The notes: generated from the letters alone by a model not told the origin. DNA of 64,000 nt from Sphingomonas sp. So64.6b (GCF_014171475.1 NZ_CP048817.1:868001-932000), one strand, 5' to 3'. Shown: positions 34,459 to 43,732, counted from the first letter of the stretch. Made by a program: numbers and translations.

Positions 34459-36317
34459 GCCGCGTCCTGCCCCGGCTTGGACTTCCTGACCGAGGGCCGG
34501 AACGACCAGGCGGTAATCAGCGACACGGCCAGCACGGCCGCGAGGATCAGCAACAGGCGTTGGTTTTGTTGCCACCAGGACGGTGCATTCACCGCTGTGG
34601 CGATCGCCAGGCGTGGCCGGGTCGATGAGATCGGCGTCACCGTTCCATCATCGGCGACCAACGCGACATCACCCTGATCAAGCCACATCGTCGCCGGCGG
34701 ACCGGTCCGCGCCGGACGGATCCACAGGATCGGCCGTCCGTCCGCCTGCACCAGTTGGACGATCGTCGCATCGTGTGAGTCCGGCAGATCGAACGCCACT
34801 TCGCTACTCGCTCCGGTCAGCGTCAATCGGCCGCCCAGCATCACGAGCGGCGCGGTTGCGCCGGGTGGCGGTGTATCGGCGATTAGAATTACCGGTCCTG
34901 CGGCGGGCATTTGCCGCCATGAAACCGTGATCGGCACGCGACCATCGAGCAGCCCCGCCACGGCCTTGGCGGCAAGCGGTAATGCGTCGGGGCCGGGCAA
35001 TACGACCGTGACGCCGGCATGGCTTGCTGCGGCAAAGTCATGAAAGTCACGAACCGGACCGGCGCCGCCCAACCGCACCATGCTCGATCCCAGCAATTGC
35101 GCTGGCCAGCCGCGCGGTATGTCGCCGCAATCGTCGCGGCGGCCACGCGTGATCCGCACCGCGATACCGTTCAGGCTGTGCATCAGGCCATCCGGCGCGT
35201 CGACATTCAAGCGGGTCCGGCCCGACCGGTCGAGCGGCGCGCTGCCCAGTAATGTGTCGTTGAGCCAGGCCGAGACGCTGTCCGACGGATCGGTCGAGAG
35301 CGCGGCGACATCGATCGATAGCCCGACAATGGTCTTGCCGATGGGCAGGCGTGACGCCGGGACCGCGAGCGCCCAGCCACCCTCGCCGGCGATCGATGTC
35401 GGGCTGAGATCGGCGCCCAGATCGGCGAAGGTCAAAGTGTCGGGTATATTTGGCGTGATGGCGAGATGATCGATCTTGGGGGCCGCAAGCGTGTCTCCGA
35501 CGCGCGAGAAAATCGCCCGCGCCGTCGTTGCGGGATCGCGCCCGCCGATCGTCAGCGCAATCATATTGCCGTTGCTGGTTGCACTGAGTTCCGGATCGCC
35601 AACATTACCGATCCGGATATAGCGAGCGGGCGCGGGGGGTGTCGTTGTGACCAGCGCACCTCCACCACGCGCGGCGATCACCGTCAGTGCCGCCGCTGCC
35701 TGGGCAGCGTTGATGCGCGCAGGAAGCACCACGCTCGGCGCGGTACCAATCAGCGCGGCGGCCGCGCCCGCTGGCATGGTCGCACCGGGGACAATATCGA
35801 GCGCGAGGCCGCCTGCCGGATCGAGTCGTAAATGGTCGGCTGCAGTCCTGCGGTCGAAACAACGATTGGGCGTCGCGCCGCCGCTATAGATAAGCGTGAG
35901 GTGCAGCGTCCCACCAGCGATCGCGTCGCGCGGAACCGGCAGGTCGATCATGCCGTTGGCACCGATTGCCACCTGCCCGAGGACCCTGTCACGCGCCATG
36001 ATGGTCAGGGTTCGCGCGACCGGTGTCGCGGCCACCGCGTCGAACGGCAGGATCAGCCGGGTGACAGTAAACCAGGAACCGTGAGGCACGCGGAAGAATA
36101 GTTCCTGGCGTCCCTCCAGCCCGGAAAAACTGACGCCATCACGATAACCGATCGAGGCCAATGACAGCATCGGTGCGGCCGCACTGGATGTTTCGATACG
36201 ACCGGATGCCGCGGCTGGGCGGGTGTCCGCCTGGCCAATTGCGGCCCCGTTCATTGTCATCAATGATACTAAACTGCAGGTGGTGATTACGCACCTGACA
36301 ACACGGCTTACCGCCAT
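34455..36317 (-). CDS. BcsB-like periplasmic protein (cellulose-synthase regulatory subunit family)
   Basis: A 620-residue protein with a signal peptide (MAVSRVVRCVITTCSLVSL ... AAIG) and one C-terminal transmembrane helix (LLLILAAVLAVSLITAW) followed by a short basic tail, exactly the BcsB layout. The beta-rich repeated domains and GGATPNRCFDRRTAADHLR segment fit the BcsB family, where such proteins guide the nascent glycan through the periplasm. It lies just upstream of the GT2 synthase and would be its partner. A hairpin GCCGAG/CTCGGC (36346-36362) lies in its leader. Divergent from the SRPBCC gene. Confidence 0.78.
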   Translation of the reverse strand: MAVSRVVRCVITTCSLVSLMTMNGAAIGQADTRPAAASGRIETSSAAAPMLSLASIGYRDGVSFSGLEGRQELFFRVPHGSWFTVTRLILPFDAVAATPVARTLTIMARDRVLGQVAIGANGMIDLPVPRDAIAGGTLHLTLIYSGGATPNRCFDRRTAADHLRLDPAGGLALDIVPGATMPAGAAAALIGTAPSVVLPARINAAQAAAALTVIAARGGGALVTTTPPAPARYIRIGNVGDPELSATSNGNMIALTIGGRDPATTARAIFSRVGDTLAAPKIDHLAITPNIPDTLTFADLGADLSPTSIAGEGGWALAVPASRLPIGKTIVGLSIDVAALSTDPSDSVSAWLNDTLLGSAPLDRSGRTRLNVDAPDGLMHSLNGIAVRITRGRRDDCGDIPRGWPAQLLGSSMVRLGGAGPVRDFHDFAAASHAGVTVVLPGPDALPLAAKAVAGLLDGRVPITVSWRQMPAAGPVILIADTPPPGATAPLVMLGGRLTLTGASSEVAFDLPDSHDATIVQLVQADGRPILWIRPARTGPPATMWLDQGDVALVADDGTVTPISSTRPRLAIATAVNAPSWWQQNQRLLLILAAVLAVSLITAWSFRPSVRKSKPGQDAA

Positions 36318-36588
36318 AGATACCCCTACGCCTACACGCAGGGAGGCCGAGCTCGTCTCGGCTTCTTATCCGTGTTGAGGTATCGGCTTCGCATCCGCAT
36401 TGATTGGTAAACAATACATTAGCACCGATTCGGTTGCATCTCAATCGAAACATATTCTCGGGTTTCGAGGTAAATCTTGCTTAAATCACGGTCGTCCGAA
36501 TGTCGCGCATCACGTATGTGCAGAGGAAGTCTATGGCAAAACCTGTTCGAACGTATATTTTTGAGGTCGAAGCAAAGGAGGATGCGTA

Positions 36589-37053
36589 TTGGATATCCGT
36601 ATCGACACCGCGTCGCGTATTATTAGCGCATCGCCGCAAACCCTCTACCACGCCTTTCTCGACCGCGACGCCTGGCTCGATTGGCTGCCACCCGAGGGCA
36701 TGACTGGCACGATCGATTTGTTCGAACCTTGGGAGGGCGGCTGCTATCTCATGACGCTCCACTACGACGTGCCGCACCCCGAAACGCCGGGCAAGGCGTC
36801 CGACGATAGCGATATGGTTCGCGGGCGCTTCGTCGCGCTGGTGCCGGATGAGCGTGTCGTGCAGGTGGTCGAGTTCGAGTCTGACGATCCTGCCTATGCG
36901 GGAGAGATGACCATGACCTGGGCGCTGGCGCCGGTGGCGGGCGGGACCGAGGTGCGCATCTCATGCGAAAATGTGCCATCGGGTATCAGCCCGGAAGACC
37001 ATGCGCTCGGCCTGGCATCCACGCTCGATAATCTGGCGGCGTTCACCGAATAA
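36589..37053 (+). CDS. SRPBCC-family (START/Bet v1-like) protein
   Basis: A 154-residue protein of the AHSA1/SRPBCC helix-grip family: DIRIDTASRIISASPQTLYHAFLDRDAWLDWLPPEGM at the N-terminus is typical, with a TRP-rich hydrophobic-ligand pocket, and the C-terminal LASTLDNLAAFTE helix. The start is a TTG at 36589, decided by the strong GGAGG at 36577-36581, seven bases upstream; no ATG in frame is near. It stands alone between the BcsB-like gene and the PhyH gene. Ligand unknown. Confidence 0.85.
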   Translation: MDIRIDTASRIISASPQTLYHAFLDRDAWLDWLPPEGMTGTIDLFEPWEGGCYLMTLHYDVPHPETPGKASDDSDMVRGRFVALVPDERVVQVVEFESDDPAYAGEMTMTWALAPVAGGTEVRISCENVPSGISPEDHALGLASTLDNLAAFTE

Positions 37054-37066
37054 ACCCGATCCCGCT

Positions 37067-37903
37067 CTAGACATAATGCGGCTCGCCATGTTCGCGCAGC
37101 GCTTCGTAGTGAACCAGTGCAGGCTCCGGGCCGAATGCGGCGGGCTTGCCGTCGCGGAACGCCCATTCGCCCCGGTCGCAATCCTCGGCACGGACATAAC
37201 CGTTGATGTACAGCCGGCGCTGATGGTTCGACCGGTTGGTGCCCGATCCATGCACAAGGTAAGGACTCCACAGCGCGAGGTCGCCGGGACCAAGCACCAC
37301 GTCGATCGCATCCTCGGGCGACAGGTCGGCAGAGAGCAGGGCGGAATCGCTCATCGACCGGCCGAGGACTTCGACCGAAACGTCCAGGTCGATATCGCCG
37401 CGCACGTGGCTCCTGGGAATGAACCGCATGCAGCCGGTTTCGGGTGTATGCGGATCGATCGCAAGGCCAGTCTGGATATAGGAGGTGCCAAGGTTGCGGT
37501 ACGCTTTGTCGGGCTTGCGAAAGCGCGAATCCTGATGCCAGGCGAAATCACCCTGACCACCCGGTGCCTTCCAGTGGAGCTGGTTGATGATCTGCTTCAG
37601 GTCGCGCCCGATCAGTGGCGCGAGAATCTCCACGATACGCGGATCCGTCCGCACGCCGTTGAGCACTGCTTGATGATAGGATGGCCATTGCGTCATCCGC
37701 ACTTGCGGCCCGCTCGGTCCCTCGGCGACATTGTAGAACAGATTGCCGTGCCGGAAGCTGCGGCCGTGCGCGACGCCCTCGGCATGGACCTGATCGATAG
37801 CGGCGCCGATCATCTCGATCTCGGCCGAGGAAAAGACACCGCGCACGATCGCATAACCGTCACGCTGATAGCTGGTGCGGAACTCGCTATCGATACTCGC
37901 CAT
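37067..37903 (-). CDS. Phytanoyl-CoA dioxygenase (PhyH) family Fe(II)/2-oxoglutarate oxygenase
   Basis: A 278-residue 2OG oxygenase. The iron-binding facial triad is seen as HQD (WHQDSRF, near residue 130) and the distal His in LVHGSGTN; an Arg nearby (NQRRLY) likely binds 2-oxoglutarate. The ATG at 37903 is chosen over one at 37930 because GGAG precedes it and the longer form overlaps the symporter gene. As last gene of the D-amino-acid operon it may hydroxylate an amino-acid or acyl-amino-acid, but the substrate is unknown. Confidence 0.88.
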   Translation of the reverse strand: MASIDSEFRTSYQRDGYAIVRGVFSSAEIEMIGAAIDQVHAEGVAHGRSFRHGNLFYNVAEGPSGPQVRMTQWPSYHQAVLNGVRTDPRIVEILAPLIGRDLKQIINQLHWKAPGGQGDFAWHQDSRFRKPDKAYRNLGTSYIQTGLAIDPHTPETGCMRFIPRSHVRGDIDLDVSVEVLGRSMSDSALLSADLSPEDAIDVVLGPGDLALWSPYLVHGSGTNRSNHQRRLYINGYVRAEDCDRGEWAFRDGKPAAFGPEPALVHYEALREHGEPHYV

Positions 37904-37926
37904 GTCCACTCCTTCCATCGGCCGCG

Positions 37927-39177
37927 TCAATCGTCGTTCGGCGACCGGTAAATCTCTTCGTCCAACTCACCCTCCCAGCGCGCGACCGTGGTCGCGACGG
38001 TAAGGTTGGCGCTTGCGCTCGGCACGGTGCGCGTCATGTCGAGCAGCCGGTCGAAGGGCAGCACGAAGCCGACCACCAACGCGGTCTGTTCTGGCGCTAC
38101 ACCGACCGCCGAGAGTACCGCGGCGAGCATGAACAAGGAGGCTGAGGGGACGGGTGCGGTACCGAAAGCGGCGAGCGCGCCGGTCAGCAGCACCAGGCCG
38201 TAGACGCCGGGGGTGAGCGGGGTACCGAACGCCTGCAGCGCGAACATGCTGAGCAAGCCGACATACATCGCCGTGCCGTCCTTGCCGATGCTCGCGCCCA
38301 AAGGCAGCACGGTCGAGAAGACCGGGCGTCCGACACCAAGATTCTTCTCCGCAACGCGCATTGCGACCGGCAGGGTCGCCGAGCTCGACGCGGTCGAAAA
38401 GGCGACGACCAGCGCGTCGACGATACCGCGAAAGAAGGGCAATACCGGCAAGCGCGCGGCGAAACGCAGCAACAGGCTGTGCACCACAACGATCTGGATC
38501 AGCGAGCCGATCACGACCGCGAGTGCGAGCCAGCCGACATGCACGAACACCGCCGCGCCATTGGCCGCAACCGCGCCGGCGATCAGCGCGAAGACGCCGA
38601 ACGGCGTCGCCTCCATGACGATGCCGACGATCCGCAGCAGCACCGCCGAAAGCGACTGGAGCAAGGCGGCGAAGGGTTTGCCCGCTTCGCCCGCGACCAC
38701 CGTGCCGACCCCGAACAGGATCGCGACGAAGATCAAGGCGAGCATGTCGCCCTTGGCCAGCGCCTCGACGATGTTGAGTGGGATGATCCCGATCAGCTGG
38801 TCATAGGGCGTGACCGGATCGCCCAGCGGATGCGCGACCGCAGTGCCGATCGGCGCGCCGATCCCCGGCCGCACGAGTGCCGCGACCGCCATGCCGACCG
38901 ACACGGCAATGGCGGTGGTGAAGGCGAACAGTCCGATGGTCCGCGCGCCGAGCCCGCCGAGCCGCTTGGGATCGGCCAGCGCGGTAATGCCCGAAGCGAT
39001 CGTTACCAGCACAATCGGCGCGACCAGCATGCGGATCGCGCGCACGAACAGATCGCCCATGAACGCAACCGCCGGGGTCGCCGACGGCAACACCAAAGCG
39101 AAGATCAGCCCCAGCGCCAGCGCGCCGAGTACGCGTTTCCACAGGGCGATCGCAAACCAGGTGCGCAGCACGTTCAA
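37927..39177 (-). CDS. DAACS-family dicarboxylate/amino acid:cation symporter, variant
   Basis: A 416-residue secondary transporter with about eight transmembrane helices and two re-entrant loops. Family landmarks: STASSSATLPVAM (HP1 serine-rich loop), DGTAMY in TM7, and the DRLLDMTR in TM8. Two normally conserved Na+-site elements differ: NMDGT is GKDGT, and NVTGD in TM8 is SASAN, so coupling to Na+ may be lost or changed to H+. The context suggests import of D-glutamate or N-acyl-D-amino acids. The ATG overlaps the D-aminoacylase stop (ATGA). Confidence 0.88.
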   Translation of the reverse strand: MNVLRTWFAIALWKRVLGALALGLIFALVLPSATPAVAFMGDLFVRAIRMLVAPIVLVTIASGITALADPKRLGGLGARTIGLFAFTTAIAVSVGMAVAALVRPGIGAPIGTAVAHPLGDPVTPYDQLIGIIPLNIVEALAKGDMLALIFVAILFGVGTVVAGEAGKPFAALLQSLSAVLLRIVGIVMEATPFGVFALIAGAVAANGAAVFVHVGWLALAVVIGSLIQIVVVHSLLLRFAARLPVLPFFRGIVDALVVAFSTASSSATLPVAMRVAEKNLGVGRPVFSTVLPLGASIGKDGTAMYVGLLSMFALQAFGTPLTPGVYGLVLLTGALAAFGTAPVPSASLFMLAAVLSAVGVAPEQTALVVGFVLPFDRLLDMTRTVPSASANLTVATTVARWEGELDEEIYRSPNDD

Positions 39178-40742
39178 GGGCAGGAACCGGGCGTCGGTTT
39201 GTGCGGGAGCGCGCGTCCCGCCGCGCGGCGCGTTAGCACGCCCTTGTCGACCGTCAGGACGCCGTTGACGATCACCGTGCCGACCCCGACGGTCAGTAGC
39301 GTCGGCTGTTCATAGGTCGCGCGCGGCGCATAGCGTTTCGGGTCAAACACCACGACATCGGCGAACGCGCCGGGCTTCAGGTGTCCGCGTCCCTCGAGAT
39401 GGAAGGTGTCCGCCGTCAGTGCCGAACTGCGCTCGATGAACTCGCGCAAGCTGATGACCTTATCGGCAACGACATATTTCGCATATTTGCGCGCGAAGGT
39501 CGCATAGACTCGCGGATGCCCGGTCGAGGCGTCGGATCCGGTCATCACCCAAGGCTGTTTCATGAAAGCGGCGATGTCGGGCTCGATCTGGTTGAATGAT
39601 GCAACCGACGGATCGTGCAGACGGATCAGCGCGATTGCGGCGGCGAGCGGGTCCTGTTTGCGCGCCTTGGCGATCTCAGCCAGGGTACGGCCCTTGAACT
39701 GCCCCTCGGTGATCAGCAGCGATGCCGCGCCGCCGCGCTTGCGCAGATTCTCCGTCATGCCGGTGCGCAACCGCTCGGCAAGCTTTGGATCGTCGAAGCG
39801 CTTGAGCAACGCGACGCGTCCGCCGTCCTGCGCCCAGAGCGGGATCAGCGATGCGACCAGACTCGTGCCCGATGCCGACCAGGGATATTGATCGGCGGTG
39901 ACGTCCTGTCCCGAACGGCGTGCCGCCTCGACCTTGGCGATTATTGCGCCGGACTGCCCCTGCACATCGACGCCGAGTGCCTTGATGTGCGAGATATGCA
40001 CCGGCAATCTGCCGAGCCGCCCGATTTCGATCGCTTCGTCGATCGCCGCGGCGAGGCCGACCGTATAGCTCGATTCGTCGCGGATATGGCTGTCATAGAT
40101 GCCGCCGCGCTTGCCCGCCTCGGCGGCGAGCGTGCCCACTTCTTCGGTCCTGGCGAAGCTCTGAGGTGCGTAGAACAAGCCGGTCGAAAACCCCATCGCG
40201 CCCTGACACATGGCGCTTGCGGTCAGCGCCTTCATCCGGGCCAGTTCGGCGGCGGTCGGTGCGCGGTCCACCGCGCCGATCACGCGCCCGCGGATCGCAC
40301 CGAAGCCGGCATAGGCGGCGAAGTTGATCCCGACCGGCAGCGTCTTCGCGCTGGCCAGCACCTTTGCGACATTCGGATCGCCACCGCCGTCATTGCCGAT
40401 AAATGCAGTGGTCACGCCCTGCATCAGGAACGGAGCGATCAGGCGCGTCGCGGCCGACCGGTCGGTCAGCGATTTTTCGATATGAGTGTGCGGGTCGATG
40501 AAACCCGGCGCGACGATCATGCCGGTCGCATCGATCGTGCGTTTGGCGGTCACATTGGCATGGCGCCCGACGATGCGAATGCGGTCGCCGCTGATCGCGA
40601 CGTCGCCGACGAACGGCGCATCCGATCCGGTATAGACGGTGCCGCCGCGGATCAGCATATCGACCCCTTGCGGCGCCGGTGCCGCGCCGGGTGCCAGGGC
40701 GGCGGCGGTTCCCACGGCGATGATGCGCGCGATGCGTTTCAT
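39174..40742 (-). CDS. N-acyl-D-amino-acid deacylase (D-aminoacylase), exported
   Basis: Hydrolyses N-acyl-D-amino acids to D-amino acids. The 522-residue amidohydrolase-superfamily protein has a signal peptide (ARIIAVGTAAALAPGAA), so it likely acts in the periplasm. Metal-binding motifs are present: PHTHIEK near residue 82, YDSHIRDES, and HISHIKALG, plus the SDAST loop at about 400. Homologues act on N-acyl-D-Glu, D-Asp or neutral D-residues. It overlaps dgcA and the symporter gene by four bases each, so the set is co-translated. Confidence 0.9.
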   Translation of the reverse strand: MKRIARIIAVGTAAALAPGAAPAPQGVDMLIRGGTVYTGSDAPFVGDVAISGDRIRIVGRHANVTAKRTIDATGMIVAPGFIDPHTHIEKSLTDRSAATRLIAPFLMQGVTTAFIGNDGGGDPNVAKVLASAKTLPVGINFAAYAGFGAIRGRVIGAVDRAPTAAELARMKALTASAMCQGAMGFSTGLFYAPQSFARTEEVGTLAAEAGKRGGIYDSHIRDESSYTVGLAAAIDEAIEIGRLGRLPVHISHIKALGVDVQGQSGAIIAKVEAARRSGQDVTADQYPWSASGTSLVASLIPLWAQDGGRVALLKRFDDPKLAERLRTGMTENLRKRGGAASLLITEGQFKGRTLAEIAKARKQDPLAAAIALIRLHDPSVASFNQIEPDIAAFMKQPWVMTGSDASTGHPRVYATFARKYAKYVVADKVISLREFIERSSALTADTFHLEGRGHLKPGAFADVVVFDPKRYAPRATYEQPTLLTVGVGTVIVNGVLTVDKGVLTRRAAGRALPHKPTPGSCP

Positions 40743-41728
40743 ATCGTTCCCCAGAAACCTTGTGCCGGAGGGGTGAGCATGCCGCTCTCGTCCCCGACGC
40801 CACCCGACCGATCCTCTCTGAGCCAGATCGGACCGTCAAGGTCGACAAAGTCCGACAGCCGCGCGATGTGCAGGGCAGGGGCGATCGACAGTGACGAACT
40901 GACCATGCATCCGGTCATCAGCCCAAGCCCGCGCGCGCGCGCGGCCTGAGCCAGTTCGAGCGCGGCGGTCAGGCCACCGGACTTATCGAGCTTGACGTTC
41001 ACATGGCTGTAGCGCCGCGCGATCATGTCCAGATCTGCAGCGACATGCACCGATTCATCGGCGCAGATCGCGATGGATGACTTGAAGCCTTCGAGCCATG
41101 CATCGTCATCGGCCGGAACAGGCTGTTCGAGCAAATCGACTCGCGCCTCGATCAACACCGCCTGCATCGTTTCGACGAGCGCCTGATTCCAGCTCTCATT
41201 GGGATCGACAATCAGTGCAGCATTGGGTGCAGCATGTCGCACCGCGCGAATCTGTGCGGCGGGGTCGTTCGCGTCGACCTTGACCTTGAGCAACGGCGAG
41301 TCCGCGACCGCCGCCGCGGCCCGGGCCATTGCCTCCGGCGTGTCGATCACGATGGTCAGTGCGCTGGCCAGTCGTTCCGGCTCGGGATTGCCGATCAAGC
41401 TCGCGACGCTCCGGCCCGACCGCCGCGCTTCCAGGTCCCAGAGCGCGCAGTCGATCGCGTTGCGTGCGGCGCCGGGCAGGAGCAGCGCCAGCAGATCCTG
41501 CCGCGTCGCGCCCCGCTCGATCACTGGACTGACATCGTCAATTGCCGCGAGCGCTTTCTCGATGCTCTCGCCATAGCGCGGATAAGGCACGCCCTCTCCA
41601 CGGCCGACCAAATCGCCATCAGTGATCGTCACCGTCACGACATCTGCTGCAGTCTTGACGCCGCGCGAGATGCGGAACGGCGCGATCAGGTCGAACCGGT
41701 CATGCTGCGCGTGGAGAGACAGCGTCAT
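40739..41728 (-). CDS. dgcA: N-acetyl-D-glutamate racemase DgcA (enolase superfamily)
   Basis: A 329-residue enolase-superfamily enzyme. Visible signature residues are the acid/base K-x-K (LLKVKVDAND), metal ligands Asp (VDPNES), Glu (LEQPV) and Asp (ADES), and the second Lys in NVKLDKSGG. The family includes L-Ala-D/L-Glu epimerase, but the overlap with dgcN (ATGA) points to the DgcN/DgcA D-glutamate pathway, where it inverts N-acetyl-D-Glu to N-acetyl-L-Glu. Dipeptide epimerase activity is the alternative reading. Confidence 0.86.
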   Translation of the reverse strand: MTLSLHAQHDRFDLIAPFRISRGVKTAADVVTVTITDGDLVGRGEGVPYPRYGESIEKALAAIDDVSPVIERGATRQDLLALLLPGAARNAIDCALWDLEARRSGRSVASLIGNPEPERLASALTIVIDTPEAMARAAAAVADSPLLKVKVDANDPAAQIRAVRHAAPNAALIVDPNESWNQALVETMQAVLIEARVDLLEQPVPADDDAWLEGFKSSIAICADESVHVAADLDMIARRYSHVNVKLDKSGGLTAALELAQAARARGLGLMTGCMVSSSLSIAPALHIARLSDFVDLDGPIWLREDRSGGVGDESGMLTPPAQGFWGTI

Positions 41729-42723
41729 GCGAGCAATCGGTCGATCACGCTCTCGACCCCGAAGCGCATCGGATCGGTGCAGGGCAGGCCAAGTTGCGCG
41801 GCGGTGTCATCGCACTGCGCCCGTGCTGCTTCGGGCGTCATCGCCGAGGTGTTGAGGCACACACCGACCGCGCGCACCGCCGGGCTGGTGAGCCGCGCGA
41901 CCTGCAGGTTCATCGCCAGGCATTCCTCGATGCCGGGAAGCGCCCGCCCCGGAATGCCGCGCATATCGGTGCGCATCGGATCGTGACACATCACGATCGC
42001 CTCGGCCTGGGCACCGTGGAGCAAGCCGGTCGAGACACCGGCAAAGGACGGGTGGAACAGCGAACCCTGTCCTTCGATCAGGTCCCAGCCGTCATCGTTG
42101 CGCGCCGGCGCAAGCTGCTCGATCGCACCTGAGATGAAATCGGCGACAACCGCATCGACCGGCACCCCGCCGCCCGCGATCAGGATGCCGGTCTGCCCGG
42201 TGGCGCGGAAGTCGGCGGCGACGCCGCGAGCCCGCAGCGCGGTGGTCAGCGCCAGCGTGGTGTACATCTTGCCGACCGAGCAATCGGTGCCGACGGTCAG
42301 CAGGCGATGGCCGGCACGGGCATAACCATTGCCGACGACGAGGTCCGCCGGCGGATCGCGCACGTCGAACAATTGCAATCCGCGTTGCTCGGCGAGCAGA
42401 GCAAGCTGCGGCACGTCGCGCAGCCGTTGATGCAGGCCGGCCGCGACGTTCATGCCCACCTCAAGCGCGGCGACGGCATCGGCGATCAAGTCGTCGCCCA
42501 TCTTGCCGCCGGAATTGGCGATGCCGAGGACCAAAGTCCGCGCACCTGCCGCAGCGCCTTCGGCCATGCTCATGCGCGGCAGGTCGAGGGTGAACGGGCA
42601 ATCGTCGTAACGGAACTCGCCGACACAGGCGTCGCGGCGGAACACGGCAAGGCCGCGCGAGGTCTTGATGCCGACGGCGTCGGTGCTGTGACCGAGATAC
42701 AGGAGATAGGGTGCAGGGATCAT
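41725..42723 (-). CDS. dgcN: D-glutamate N-acetyltransferase DgcN (DUF1611 family)
   Basis: A 332-residue protein of the DUF1611 family, including an N-terminal Rossmann-like part (PAPYLLYLGHSTDAVGIKTSRG) and a C-terminal P-loop-like domain with LLTVGTDCSVGKMYTTLAL and ATGQTGILIAGGGVPVDAV. In the described DgcN/DgcA route it acetylates D-Glu with acetyl-CoA. ATG at 42723 is preferred; an upstream in-frame ATG at 42762 exists. It follows lysR by 69 bases and overlaps dgcA by four. Confidence rests on the family match plus the dgcA neighbour. Confidence 0.88.
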   Translation of the reverse strand: MIPAPYLLYLGHSTDAVGIKTSRGLAVFRRDACVGEFRYDDCPFTLDLPRMSMAEGAAAGARTLVLGIANSGGKMGDDLIADAVAALEVGMNVAAGLHQRLRDVPQLALLAEQRGLQLFDVRDPPADLVVGNGYARAGHRLLTVGTDCSVGKMYTTLALTTALRARGVAADFRATGQTGILIAGGGVPVDAVVADFISGAIEQLAPARNDDGWDLIEGQGSLFHPSFAGVSTGLLHGAQAEAIVMCHDPMRTDMRGIPGRALPGIEECLAMNLQVARLTSPAVRAVGVCLNTSAMTPEAARAQCDDTAAQLGLPCTDPMRFGVESVIDRLLA

Positions 42724-42792
42724 CCGGGAGATCGTATCGCCGCCCTGTGCCGTATCCGGCATAGTGAGTGCGCGGCTGGCTATAGCTTCGCG

Positions 42793-43677
42793 TTATGGAG
42801 TGTCGATCACGCGCGCCAGCGTGTTGAGGAAATCGGTCGCCAGTGCGGTCGGTGGGCGGTTGACCAGGAACATGGCATGCACGTCGAACGTCAGCTGTGG
42901 TTTGAGCGGCCGGATCGACAGGCCGGGCGCAAGCGACGCCTGTGCGGTGAAGCTGTCGACCACCGTCATGCCGACGCCTTGTCGCACCAGGGCCGCAGCG
43001 ATGTAAAAGGTCCGCGCCGACACCATTTCATCGAGTTCGAGATCGAGGCGCTGTAGTTCCTGCGCGAAGAGATGTCCCATCGGCCCGCTGCCCGCCAGGC
43101 TGATGAAACGCCGTCCACGCAACGCCTCAAGTTCGATCCGCGGCGGTGCGTCGGGCATATCCTGTTCGCGGTACAGCACGACCAGTTCACCTTCGCCGAG
43201 CCAGCGATGGCTGATCGGCGTTGCCGGCGGCACCTCAAAGGCGAGCGCGATATCGGTCTCGCGCTCGTACAGCTTGCGCAGCAAATCGTCGTGATGGACC
43301 GTTTGCAGGTCGAAGCGCACTTTTTCACGAGTGCGAAGGAAACGCGATACCGCGGTCGGCAGCGCGTCGAGCGCGAGCGACGGCAATGCGGAGATGCGCA
43401 GCATGCCGGTCGCGCCACGCTTCAGATTGCGCCCCGCCTCGCGCAGCGCATAGACCCGGTCCTGGATCTCGCTCACTTCGGCGAACAGGCTATGCGCGTC
43501 TTCGGTCGCGACCAGGCCGGCATTGGTGCGCTGGAACAGCTGGAAGCCGAGAAGCGATTCCGCATGGCGCAGCATTTTCGATACCGATGGCTGCGACACG
43601 TTAAGCGCGCGCGCGGCTGCGCTGACCGAGCCGTTGACGTACACGGCGTGGAAGATTTCAATATGGCGCAGGTTCAT
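42793..43677 (-). CDS. LysR-family transcriptional regulator of the D-amino-acid operon
   Basis: A 294-residue regulator. The N-terminal winged helix is canonical: MNLRHIEIFHAVYVNGSVSAAARALNVSQPSVSKMLRHAE, with the substrate-binding domain from about residue 90. It precedes dgcN on the same strand, which is unusual for LysR genes (usually divergent), so it may be part of its own regulated transcript. Two TTTG-N9-CAAA dyads (43716-43732, 43964-43980) fit the T-N11-A LysR motif and lie upstream of it. Inducer unknown, likely a D-amino acid or acyl derivative. Confidence 0.9.
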   Translation of the reverse strand: MNLRHIEIFHAVYVNGSVSAAARALNVSQPSVSKMLRHAESLLGFQLFQRTNAGLVATEDAHSLFAEVSEIQDRVYALREAGRNLKRGATGMLRISALPSLALDALPTAVSRFLRTREKVRFDLQTVHHDDLLRKLYERETDIALAFEVPPATPISHRWLGEGELVVLYREQDMPDAPPRIELEALRGRRFISLAGSGPMGHLFAQELQRLDLELDEMVSARTFYIAAALVRQGVGMTVVDSFTAQASLAPGLSIRPLKPQLTFDVHAMFLVNRPPTALATDFLNTLARVIDTP

Positions 43678-43715
43678 CGGTGGCCAGCTTTCGACATAGG
43701 ATCAGCCTAGGGAGA

Positions 43716-43732
43716 TTTGGCGATCATGCAAA
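43716..43732. promoter_or_regulatory. LysR-type dyad, proximal copy
   Basis: TTTG-GCGATCATG-CAAA, a TTTG-N9-CAAA dyad (T-N11-A), about 40 bases upstream of the lysR start. It is part of a 26-base direct repeat (43717-43742) that recurs with three mismatches at 43965-43990. Confidence 0.5.
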
